DNA of 64,000 nt from Cephalopachus bancanus. Taxonomy: Eukaryota; Chordata; Mammalia; Primates; Tarsiidae. The stretch spans positions 270,501-334,500 of the forward strand of contig JAPVLO010000040.1 of assembly GCA_027257055.1 (NCBI GenBank), given 5' to 3'. The position numbers were made by a program, and so were the translations under genes. Positions 11,332-20,755 of this stretch are shown in pieces. Every line of letters starts with the position of its first letter. Position 1 is the first letter of the stretch. A model generated the notes under the pieces. The model did no database searches. It worked only from the letters and a program-made list of their open reading frames with translations, and had not been told where the DNA came from.

Positions 11332-11998
11332 TTCCCCCCTTTTGCTATAATGAAACAAGACCTTGAATCATCTGCTTGGTTGATGGATGGCAGGACCTGA
11401 AGTCCCTTCTGTCTGCAATTCCTTTACCCCACAATTGGGAACCTAAAGACTCCATGAAATACTACCAGCAAGACAGCATATTGGGTGATTTCCATGAGCC
11501 CTCCAAATTCATCTCTGATGCTCTGTGATGTAGTTCTTAAATCAATTTCTGTTGGTACAAAAGAAAAACAAACAGAGCTCCTGTTGTCCCTCATCTCAAC
11601 AGGTGACCACTACTTTCTTCCCCCATGCTATCCCCAGTTTCCCAGCTGCCTCCCAGCTCACTGCTTTGCCATACTCCACTGTTAACTGCAGGTGATCAAG
11701 CACACTGCAGTTTGTTTGTTTTTTTTTTCCTTTTATTGCAGTTTGGTATCTCATGCTTCACATTTCCAAATACAACCAAAAGTCTTAGGAATCAAATGCC
11801 CACTAGCTTTTATGGGCTGGATTCAGAAGTAACAAGCACCTCTTCCCTGAGAGAAGCATGCCTTTTTGTGAACTTTTCACTGACTATCCCACTTTGAAAA
11901 GTACATTGGAAATCTCAAAGAAAAATAATTTAACCCATCAGTGGATTGTTATAGAGAAAAACCTGGAGAACTGCAAATAATCAGACCCCTTGTCTTCA
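11332..11998. other. Unassigned sequence
   Basis: No gene or named repeat is recognised; overlapping open frames of 66 and 90 codons have no recognisable features. Confidence 0.5.
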
Positions 11999-11999
11999 A

Positions 12000-12095
12000 G
12001 AGCAATAATGACTTCATACCCCACCATTTATACAATGATTTTACACTCATTATCTCATTTCCTATTTTCTGTCAGAAATACTTATGCCTGTTTCT
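12000..12095 (-). repeat. Possible MIR fragment
   Basis: TTTATACAATGATTTTACAC followed by TCATTATCTCATTTCC resembles the antisense MIR core. Short and diverged. Confidence 0.4.
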
Positions 12096-12589
12096 TTAGC
12101 TCATATCTAAACCTCAAAACCTAAATGTGGCACTTGGGATGTGTCACTCTCTGACTGAGAGTTTTTCTCTTACCTCAAAGGCCAGGTGTACTGAAAAACC
12201 CTTCCCATTCCATCAACTCAGAAGAGATAGGATGATATGGCTTTAACACTGGAAGCTGCTGAAGGCCTGGCGGCAAAAGTGAATGAGTACCACTTCTCTT
12301 GGAGTTTAGTGCATCTATGGTTTCACAAATAGGAACAGATATAGAATCTTTGGAACATAGCACAAAAACTTAGAGTTTGAACTTAACATCACTGCAGAGT
12401 AAGAATTTTAAATTTGAGGAGGGTTCAGTGGAGCTATAAGGAAGAAGAGGGGAAGTCTTTTAAAATAAAGTTGGAACTCGCCAAAGCCAGAAACATTCTC
12501 TCAAGGTTTCTTTGGGACTCTTGTGAGGAAGGATTGCTATTTAACACCTGTATAAACACACCTAGAAGAAGCTGTGATCTAGGAGAGAG
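12096..12589. other. Unassigned sequence
   Basis: No gene or named repeat is recognised. Confidence 0.5.
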
Positions 12590-12765
12590 CTTTGGTGGAT
12601 CTAATAAACCTGAGTTTTCCCCATTACATGCTATGCCTGACCTCAGGAAAGTTACTTAGCATTCTAGCACTCACTTCTAGAAATGGAAAAAGCATTCAAT
12701 TCACAGGGTGGTTGTAAGAATAAAACAATGTACGTAACTTCCCTAACATAATTGTCTCACATGAA
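12590..12765 (+). repeat. MIR SINE fragment
   Basis: Sense MIR: GACCTCAGGAAAGTTACTTAGC, then a degraded CTTCTAGAAATGG, then AGGGTGGTTGTAAGAATAAA. Confidence 0.65.
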
Positions 12766-12787
12766 ACAGGTGGTTGAAAATGTCAGT

Positions 12788-13160
12788 TCCTTTATTAGTC
12801 TTCTTGGGTTATTATAACAAATATCATAGACAGGGTGGCGTTAACAGCAGACATCTCTCTCAGTTGGAGGCTGAAACGTCTAAGATCAAGGTGCCAGCTA
12901 ATTCCATTTCCAATGAGAACCCTCTTGCTGGCTTGCAGATGGCTGCCTTCTTGCTATGTCCTCAAATGGTGAAGAGAGAGACCAAACTCTCTTCCTCCTC
13001 ATATTAAGCCACTAGTCCCATCATAAGGGCCCTATCCTCACACCTTCATCTAACCCTTATTACCTCCCAAAGGCTCCATCTCCAAAGACCATCACATTTC
13101 AGATTAGGGTTTAAATATATGAACTTAGGGGAACACAGTTTTTGCCATAGCAGTCCCTTT
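12788..13160 (-). mobile_element. MaLR solo LTR, MLT1 type
   Basis: Plus-strand landmarks of an antisense MLT1: TTATTAGTCTTCTTGGGTTA, AAATATCATAGACAGGGTGG, GGCTGCCTTCTTGCTATGTC, AAAGGCTCCATCTCCAAA and TTAGGGGAACACAGTTTTTG. Confidence 0.8.
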
Positions 13161-13439
13161 TTCCATTTTTCTTTCATATAATGTGATTCATATATGTGGA
13201 TACATATATGTATATATATAAATGATCCTTCACATGAAAATATAATCTGCATGTGGCCTATCTTATTCCTTTTTTGGTATATGACATATGCTCAAATTAC
13301 ATATTTATTTAAATTATTTAACAAATCATCTTAATTTATACAATATGCATAATCTTGCAACAATCAAATAATTGCTCCAGTTGTATTTTGGCTTAACACC
13401 ATTATCATCATTGTTTATTGAAGACCTCGTGATTGAGTA
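13161..13439. other. Unassigned AT-rich sequence
   Basis: Includes a TATATG-rich stretch at 13185-13222. Nothing else is recognised. Confidence 0.5.
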
Positions 13440-13560
13440 TTTTGAATGGCTAGACCTGTATAACTGCATTTTTAATGCCCAGTTCTGCTACTAACACCCT
13501 GCAAGATTTTAGGCAAATTAATTAAAAAATCAGAGCCTCCATTTGCTACTATGAAATAAA
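13440..13560 (+). repeat. MIR SINE fragment
   Basis: Sense MIR: CCCAGTTCTGCTACTAACAC, then TTTTAGGCAAATTAATT and CAGAGCCTCCATTTGC. Confidence 0.55.
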
Positions 13561-13594
13561 TATTCAACCAAATATTGTTTTTTCCTTTTCTCTC

Positions 13595-13728
13595 TAGCCC
13601 ATTTCCAAAAACAGAGGTATAGACATGAAGTGTAAAGGGAGTTCTGGAGAAGATGACAATGTGGCTGGGAGTAGCGATGAAATGATTCTTGTTGAAGACA
13701 AGTGTTCAGACATTACCACTATACCACC
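13595..13728 (-). repeat. Possible MIR fragment with an exon-like open frame
   Basis: CCCATTTCCAAAAACAGAGG at the left and ACATTACCACTATACCACC at the right match the two ends of an antisense MIR at about the right spacing, with a diverged middle. The same stretch is open in one plus-strand frame and preceded by TTTTCTCTCTAG. See the separate finding. Confidence 0.35.
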
Positions 13729-14085
13729 CCGATGGGAAGTAGCCACAATATTTAACAGCTACTTGTAAAATTCAAGCATTTTTGACAATAAATAACAAAA
13801 AAGTACAAGTGCAGAATCATTAAGTATAAGGATAAGCTCAATTGTACTAAAAAGGAAAAATCAGTAGTTATTAAGATAAACTTATTTTGGCTTGGTCTAA
13901 TCAATATATCCAAACAAAAACCTTTATTCTACTCTCAGACTGGTTCATGTTTATGATTCTTCTTTACTCACTACCTGTCTTAAATGACATGTCCATGCCA
14001 CCATGCCCAGATCTCATATATTAGAGTCATGAATAGCAGCTGTCAAAATAATACCCTCTTTCTTACTACGTCTAAACATTCATGA
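13729..14085. other. Unassigned sequence
   Basis: AT-rich, with no recognised gene or repeat. Confidence 0.5.
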
Positions 14086-14089
14086 CTCT

Positions 14090-14260
14090 CTTCTCTGGAA
14101 AACTGGTCCTCCGTACCTTCCATTTCCTTTTATATATAAATAGTACCAAACTGTGTTGCCTATGATATTTTTCAAAACCTTTGATTATTCCCCATTGCCT
14201 ACTGAAGGCAAAATAAATTCTGCCTGTGTTTCATGGTCCTCCTTAGAAGCCTAAAACAGC
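14090..14260 (+). repeat. L2 LINE fragment (left part of a split copy)
   Basis: TTCCCCATTGCCTACTGAAG followed by GGCAAAATAAATTCTG and CATGGTCCTCCTTAGAAGCC match the sense L2 phrase. Confidence 0.6.
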
Positions 14261-14289
14261 AGCTTGTGTCAAGAACGACACTGATTAGA

Positions 14290-14530
14290 GGATAAAGAAG
14301 TCAATGGAGGCTGTGTCCTGCTTTCAAGAAGCAAAAATTCCGAATGAGGATGTGAAGAAGTCAGTCAGTCAACAGAGAATGTTAATATTATGCTGTGAGT
14401 AGCATAGCAGAAGAAATGCCTTATGGACAGAAGTGCTGTGGAGGTAGAAGGACAGAATGACTCATTCTGATGGTGTAATTGGGGAGGCAATCAGCAAAGT
14501 CACTTTCACCTGACCTTGAGGGATGAGTCA
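14290..14530 (-). repeat. L2 LINE fragment nested in another L2
   Basis: Antisense L2 pattern: AGTGCTGTGGAGGTAGAAGG, AATTGGGGAGGCAATCAGC and ACCTGACCTTGAGGGATGAG. It sits between sense-oriented L2 pieces on both sides. Confidence 0.55.
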
Positions 14531-14539
14531 TAATAATTA

Positions 14540-14912
14540 ATGGTTGTGTTCTGAGCACACCCTGCAGTGTCCTGCCTTTGGGCTTCTGTTCATGTCATTC
14601 CTTCTGCCTGGAATCTATCCCCTCCCCTCCTTCCGGACACATTCTTTCTAGCCCCAGTCAAACAATATCCCTGTTTAGGAGCTTTCTTCAAGGTACCCAG
14701 TCAGAATGAAAGTTTTCTTCCTAAGGAATGGCTCACAGTGGGCTGCCGGCCACTCTGTTTAGTTTTTATTTTATTTTCTCTTCTGCTCCAGTTGTTTCCA
14801 TGTGTAAGTAGACTCCCTGCTTCATTCATCTCCTTAGCTCCCACTGCCCTAAATACAATGCATTACATCTAGTAAGCAATCAATAAATAGCCACTGAATT
14901 AAACCATTGTCA
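14540..14912 (+). repeat. L2 LINE fragment (right part of a split copy)
   Basis: CATGTCATTCCTTCTGCCTGGAATC-type phrase, GAGCTTTCTTCAAGG, then the 3' end TCTAGTAAGCAATCAATAAATA. The 101-codon frame at 14567-14872 lies inside it and is not a gene. Confidence 0.75.
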
Positions 14913-15166
14913 TAGTCAATTCTTGTTTGAAAACAGTAGCTGAGGTTCATTGTTAGAGAGGACTATACAGCATAACACATAATATTCCCTTGGGTGCCTA
15001 TAACCTCAGACTTTCTACTCTTATTCTTGCACTGTTCCTTTAATCTCACTCTGTGAAGCAGCCCACCTGTGAGCTTTACTAATTTATACCCTTGAAACAT
15101 ATGCTACTGGGATTTTATTTATTCTTAACACTAATTCTATCACTTATGTTGCCTGTAACCATCCTA
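14913..15166. other. Unassigned sequence
   Basis: No recognised feature. Confidence 0.5.
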
Positions 15167-15178
15167 TATTTTGATTTT

Positions 15179-15475
15179 TTTTTTTTTTTTTTTTTTTTTT
15201 GAGTTTGAATCTCACTCTGTCGCCCAGACTGGCGTGCAGTGGCCGCTCCCGGCCACCGCAGCCTTGACCTAATGGGCTCCGGCGATCCTTCTGCCTCAGC
15301 CTTCCAAGTAGCTGGAACTACAGGCACACGCTACCATGCCCAGCTAATTTTTTGATTTATTGTAGAGATGAGGTCTCGCCTGCCCAGGCGGGTCTCGAAC
15401 CCGCGGGCTCAGGCAATCCACTCACCTCAGCCTCCCAAAGCACGGGATTACAGACTGAGCCACCGAGCCCAGCTT
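15179..15475 (-). mobile_element. Alu, younger tier; best-preserved copy of the remodelled type
   Basis: Full-length antisense Alu with a poly-T of about 22. The target-site duplication TATTTTGATTTT is at 15167-15178 and 15476-15487. On the minus strand it carries a perfect T-arm-like B-box stem GCGGGTTCGAGACCCGC (15388-15404) and a perfect right-arm hairpin GTGGCCGGGAGCGGCCAC (15239-15256). The linker is CTACAATAAATCAAAAAATT. The A box is TGGCTCAGTCTG. Low divergence and a long tail mark it as one of the youngest insertions here. Confidence 0.95.
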
Positions 15476-15489
15476 TATTTTGATTTTCT

Positions 15490-16295
15490 CTTGTCTTTAT
15501 AAGTATCGCTAAATGTTAGTTGTACTTCTTTCCCACTTCTTTTCCTACCTATACTCTTCTTCCCTTGTTGCAATATGGATTTGTTTTACTTCTTCCTTTT
15601 TCATTTGACACTACCCTTTCTCCTCCTTCTGTTGATATCTTCCCCAAAACTGTATTTTGCCACCTTCTTTTCTCCTGGAATCTAATCAAATGAAGCACTA
15701 TAGCCCTAACCTTCATTAGTGCTGTTAACAGAGATTAGGTGACCCTCTGAAAAGACCTTCCTCAAGTCCAAGTAGTCCCTTGAGAACAGTCAAGCCTTCT
15801 CTTTCTTCCACAGAGTCTCCTGGTTCAAACTTGAACTCTAAGTGTCCATGCTGTCAATCTTGAACAAGAAGATCGCGTCTGTGGTTAAACCCTCTATTTG
15901 TTCACGAGCAAGGATTTTGCCTTACTTGGTACTCTCTATCCAGACTTGTCCAACAGTCCTAGGATATCGTCCACAACAAGCCCTATGCTCCAGAAGGAAA
16001 ATACAACTCTATCTCACTTAAGAGGAAAACATTTTCCCCACGCAAGGCCTTCTAGTCTTCCTGTCTCACCTAAGGTAGGTACACCTAAGATAGGTAGAGG
16101 AAGCCAAGGAACACTTGCAAATATTACAGTCCAGTGACACAGGTCTATTAAAAGACTGAGTTTTACTCATAAGATTGATAGAACACTTCTCCTTTCTCCC
16201 ATTTTACCGCCACATAAACAGGATTCCAGTATAGTAATAGTGGATTTCAACTGAAAGAACTGTAAGACACAGACTCTCTTAAGAGTACTTAGGGA
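15490..16295. other. Unassigned sequence
   Basis: No recognised repeat. The plus-strand frame at 15898-16137 is compositionally plain and lacks family features. Confidence 0.5.
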
Positions 16296-16915
16296 AGCAC
16301 AAAGTCACCAAAGAAGACAAAAACAAGGACACAAAAGAATGTGAAGACTCTGGCATCTGGAGATATAGCAAACATTAAACAAAGCACAATTCCTAGAAAG
16401 GTTAACATAAAACCTCATTCTGAAGTATTATTGAACTATCTTCCAATTATATAATACATCATGCCCAGTTTTCAACAAAATGCTACAAGGAATGTTAAAT
16501 AAAAAGCGCCCCCCACCAAATAAAAAGTTTAAAGAGACAAAGCAAGTACCATAATCAGACATGACATAGATGTTGAAATTATCAGATAGGAAATTTTAAA
16601 TAACTATGATTAACATATAGCTTTAATGTAAAAGCAAAGTAGGCAGATGGGTAATGGAAACAGAGAGATGGAAATTCCGAGATAGAATTAAAAGGAAATG
16701 CTAGAAATCAAAAACATTAATAAAAATTTAAAATAAATTTGATTGGCTCATCAACATACTGGACATGAATTAGGAAATAATCAATGATCTTGAAGATCAG
16801 TCAATAATAACTTCTGAAACTTAAATGCAAGGAGAAATAAGGAATGAAATAAAAAATAAACAAAACAAGACAGAACATCCAATAACTCTGAAAACATTTA
16901 AAATAATGTAACATA

Positions 16916-17639
16916 TAGTAGGTCCCCTTTGTTCATGGAAGATACGTGCCACAACCTCCAGACCTGAAATTGAAAATAGTAACAAACCTCATTGTCATCA
17001 GTCAGAACATGTTTCTGTTCATGTCTTTCCCTCACAAATATAATGCCTTTTCCATCTTAAATAAGTACTTGTCGCACACTGTGGCCATACCCTTTATAGC
17101 TTGAGGTACAGTAGCAAAACTAGCACAAATTTATTTTTCTTTCTTCTCAATTTCATGGATAGAAGATCTGTTCTTACCATAGACTTTAGCAACCCCAGCA
17201 CTTACTTTTTTCTTTCCTTATTAAGTCAAGAACTTTTACCTTTTCACTTAAGGGAAGAAAGTTACAGCTTCTTTTTGGCATAATCAAATTGCCAGAATCA
17301 CTACCCTTGTGTTTTGCGGTCATTCTTAAGTAAAATAAGAGTGCCTTGACCACAAGCACTGTAACACCACCACAGTCAATCTAATAACCAAGATGGCTGG
17401 CTGTCTAAGGAGTAGACAGAACATATAATGTGGATATGCCAGACAAATGGATGTTTCAAGTCCCGGGGAGAATGGAGAGGGACAGCAAGAGATTTCATCA
17501 CACTACTCAGAATAGTATCCAACTTAAAAATTTAATTATTTATTCAGAATTTTATATTTCATATTTTAGGACTGTGACTGGTCACAGAAAACTGAAACTG
17601 TAGAAGGCAAAACTGAGAATAAGGGGGAGATTCCTGCAC
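16916..17639 (+). mobile_element. Tigger-family DNA transposon inside L1M
   Basis: The left end TAGTAGGTCCCCTTTGTTCA and right end GAATAAGGGGGAGATTCCTG form the inverted repeats of Tigger-type elements (AGTAGTCCCCCCTTAT..). The 3' part has AGAGATTTCATCACACTACT, CATATTTTAGGACTGTGAC and CAGAAAACTGAAACTGTAGA, typical of this group. L1M sequence resumes on both sides. No transposase frame survives. Confidence 0.7.
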
Positions 17640-18167
17640 ATGTAATTGAAATACCAGAAGGGAAAAAACAAAAAAGGAAAGAATAGAGCAGAAATAAATA
17701 TTTAAAGCATCATGACCAAGAATATATCAAAATTAATTATATCAACCAAAACACAGATCCAGGAAGCTCAGAGAACACCAAGCAAAAAATATACCAACAT
17801 GTATCGTATTCCAACTGTAAAAAAAAAAAGACAAACAGATCCTAAAAAAGCCTGGAAGATAGGCACAAACACTTACCTACTGAGGAACAAAGATGAGAAT
17901 TGCACCAGATTCCTCATTAGAAATCATTCTAGCAATAAGACAATGAAATGAAATAGTTAAAGTAGTAAAACAGAAAAAGAAATCCATCTAGATTTCAGTG
18001 TTCAAGAAAATTATCCTTCAAAAGTAAAAGTAAAGGAGAAATAAGGACTTTCTCAGATAAATAAGATGTAAGAACTTTCTCACACAAACAAAAAGTGAGA
18101 GAACTTATAGCAATAGACATCTACCACAAGAAATGTTAAAAGTGCTTCAGGAAGAAGAAAAAATACC

Positions 18168-19345
18168 ATTATTTGCCACATAACCACGTTTTGGTCAACC
18201 ACTGACCTCATACACAGCAGTGGTTCCATAAGATTATAATGGAACTGAAAATTTTCTATCGTTAGTGACATCATAGCCATCTTAATCGGTGCACATTACT
18301 CATATGTTTGTGGTGATGCTGGTGTAAACAAACCTACTGCACTGCCAGTCATATGAAAGTATAGCACGTGTAGTTATATACAGTAGATAATACTTGATAT
18401 GATAAATGATTGTTACTAGTTATGTATTTACAATACTTTACATTTTTTCATTATTTTGAAGTGTGTTTCTTCTTTTTAAAAAAATTTTTGTAAACAGCCT
18501 CAAGTCAGTGCTTCAGGAGGTATTCCAGAAGAAAGCATTGTTAATATAGGAGATAACACCTCCATGCATGTAATTGTCCCTGAAGACCTACTAATGAAAC
18601 AAGATGTGGAGGTGGAAGGTAGTGATATTGATGAATCTGACCCTGAGTAGGCCTAGGCTACTGTGTGTTTATATCTTCATTTTTAACAAAAAAAGTTCTA
18701 ATGTAAAAACATAATAATAAAAATAAAAAATTTAAAAATAGAAAAAAGCATATAGAATAAGGACATGAAAAAGAAAATATTTTGTATAGCTGTACAGTGT
18801 GTTTATGTTTAAAGCTAAGCATTATTATAAAAGATTCAAAAGTTTAAAAATTTCAAAGTTTACAAAGTTCACTAGTTACAGTAAGCTAAGGTTAATTTAT
18901 TATTGAAGAAAAAATGTTTAAATAAATGTAGTATACTTAAGCATGCACTGTTTATAAAGTCTACAATCATTTACAGTGATGCCCTAGGTCTTCCCATTTA
19001 CTCAGGCACTAACTTCCAGTCCTACAAGTTGCATACATGATAAGTACCCTATTGGTTTTTTAAAACCTTTTTACCCCATTTTTTACTGTACCTTTTCTAT
19101 GTTTACATACACAACTAGTTACCATTTTGTTACAACTGCCTACATTATTCAGTATAGAAACATGCTGTGGATTTGTAGCCTAGCAGGAATAAGCTATACC
19201 ATATATTCTAGATATGTAGTAGGTGATCATGTAGATTTATGTAAGCATACTCTATGATGTTTGCACAATGACAAAATTGCCTAAGAATGCATTTCTCAGA
19301 ACATAGTTCTATCATTAAAGGACAAATGGCTGTATATAAATCAGA
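18168..19345 (+). mobile_element. Tigger/MER2-group DNA transposon
   Basis: The left end has AACCACGTTTTGGTCAACC and GTGGTTCCATAAGATTATAA. The right end has GCATTTCTCAGAACATAG and ATCATTAAAGGACAAATGGC, the MER2/Tigger termini with CpGs decayed. Internal landmarks include GTGTAAACAAACCTACTGC and GTAAGCTAAGGTTAATTTAT. About 1.2 kb against 2-3 kb for autonomous Tiggers, so an internal deletion derivative keeping the 3' coding end. Confidence 0.8.
18498..18650 (+). pseudogene. Tigger transposase C-terminal remnant, frame still open
   Basis: One frame from CCT (18498) to TAG (18648-18650) is 50 codons without a stop. It includes GGIPEESIVNIGDN, VIVPEDL and the acidic end DVEVEGSDIDESDPE, the tail of a pogo/Tigger transposase. 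There is no start codon of its own and the DNA-binding and DDE catalytic domains are deleted, so it cannot make a working enzyme. Confidence 0.75.
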
Positions 19346-19717
19346 AATTCAGATATATCTGCATAAAAAAGAAATAGTGTCAGAGAAGAGAAAAAGCGAA
19401 GGTTAATTTAAATTGCATATTTTTTTAATTTTTAATTGACCTAAAGTTTGACTGTTAAAGTAATAATAGTTAACAATATATTGAGTAGTTACTGCAATAT
19501 CATAAAAGATGTAAGAGAGTAACTGGCAATATTCTGTTATAAAGAACCTGAATTACACTGCAAATAGCACAAATAGGATAGCGCTAATTGAAGATGAATT
19601 TAGTTAAAAATATATATTGTAAACTCCAACACAGTCACTTAAAATAAATTTTAAAGAATTGTAGTACCTATAGCAAAAAAGCAGATAAAATGGAATCATA
19701 CAAAATGCTCAGTCTAA

Positions 19718-19985
19718 GCCAGGCTCGGTGGCTCAGCCTGTAATCCCAGCACTTTGGGAGGCCAAGGTGAGTGAATTGCCTGAGCCCGCGGGTTCGTGAC
19801 CCGCCTGGGCAACTTGGTGAAACCTCATCTCTACAATAAATCCAAAAATCAGCCGGGCGTGGTAGTGCATGCCTGTAATTCCAGCTACTTGGAAGGCTGA
19901 GGCGGAAGGATCGCTGGAGCGCAGCAGGTCAAGGCTGCGGTGGCCGGGAGCGGCAGAGTGAGACTCCAACTCAAAAAAAAAAAAA
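19718..19985 (+). mobile_element. Alu, younger tier, with a right-arm deletion
   Basis: Target-site duplication AAAATGCTCAGTCTAA is perfect at 19702-19717 and 19986-20001. A box TGGCTCAGCCTG (19729-19740). B box in the T-arm-like stem GCGGGTTCGTGACCCGC (19788-19804), with one loop change. The right arm jumps from GGGAGCGG to CAGAGTGAGACTCC, losing about 25 bp normally containing CCACTGCACTCC. Inserted into the L1M. Confidence 0.95.
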
Positions 19986-20179
19986 AAAATGCTCAGTCTA
20001 AACCAGAGAAGACAAAAAGAGTTGGAAAAGAAACAAAAAATGCAACAATAGAAAATAGTTACAAATATGGTAGATGTTAAATTCAACTGTATCAATAATC
20101 ACTTTAAAAGTGAATGACCTAAATATGCTAAATGAAAATAGATAAATTGTCAGAGTGAGATTAAAAAAACAACTATTCT

Positions 20180-20605
20180 ATAATTTGTTTTGACCATTCT
20201 CCCATTGATGTTCACTGGGGATAATTTCAGTTTGGTGCTATTATAGATAGAACCATTATAAATGTTATCATTCGAGTGTTTGTGTGGATGTATATTTTTT
20301 CTTTCTTTAGTAAATACCCAGAAGCTTAACTTCTAAATCATAGGATAGCTGTATTATTAACTTTAAAAGAAACTACTAATTCCATTCTACCCTCTAGTAG
20401 CAATATATGGAAACCCCAGATGTTCAAAACTTCACCGATGTTTGATACATTCAGTCTATTTTTAGATTTATTTTAACAACTCTAGCACCTTTGAAATGAT
20501 ATCTCTCTGAGTTTTTAATTGTATGTCCCTGGTGAATACCGCTGAGCATCTTTTCATGAGCTTATTAATCACTTCTATATCTTTCTTAAGATTGCATCTC
20601 TTAAA
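20180..20605 (-). mobile_element. L1 LINE fragment (ORF2 3' part)
   Basis: Plus-strand landmarks of antisense L1: ACCATTCTCCCATTGATGTT, GTGTTTGTGTGGATGTATAT, AGTAAATACCCAGAAGC and GAGCATCTTTTCATGAGCTT. Confidence 0.75.
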
Positions 20606-20755
20606 ATCTTTATACTTTTCCTTGCTTGCTGTCAGTCATCCCTTCAGAACTGTGTTTCATGAACTACATCCAGCCCACTGTCTATTTCTGTAAGCTTACA
20701 AGCTAATAATTGTTTTCAGAGATCAACATTTATAATCAATTTGATGATAGGGAAC

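Larger units (their letters stand above)
16300..20170 (+). mobile_element. Old L1M LINE, broken by two Tigger-group elements and an Alu
   Basis: Four A-rich pieces keep L1M order: 16300-16914 (5' and ORF1-side sequence), 17640-18165 (AGCTCAGAGAACACCAAGC, AAATTATCCTTCAAAAGTAA, AAGGAGAAATAAGGACTTTC, ACAAGAAATGTTAAAAGTGC), 19346-19717, and 20002-20170 (CTGTATCAATAATCACTTTA, AAAAGTGAATGACC, the start of the ORF2 side). The gaps are filled by the transposons listed separately. All frames are degraded. Confidence 0.7.

Noticed and set aside
10955..11350. 131-codon plus-strand frame with [20 protein letters not shown]
   Set aside because: This is the well-known translation of antisense Alu sequence, not a gene. 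The same peptide recurs at other antisense copies (24841, 29521).
15388..15404. A true tRNA gene or tRNA-derived SINE
   Set aside because: Only the T-arm and A/B boxes resemble tRNA. There is no acceptor, D-arm or anticodon stem, and the rest is 7SL-derived Alu.
19733..20095. 120-codon minus-strand frame
   Set aside because: It runs through the Alu at 19718 and its A-rich L1M flank.
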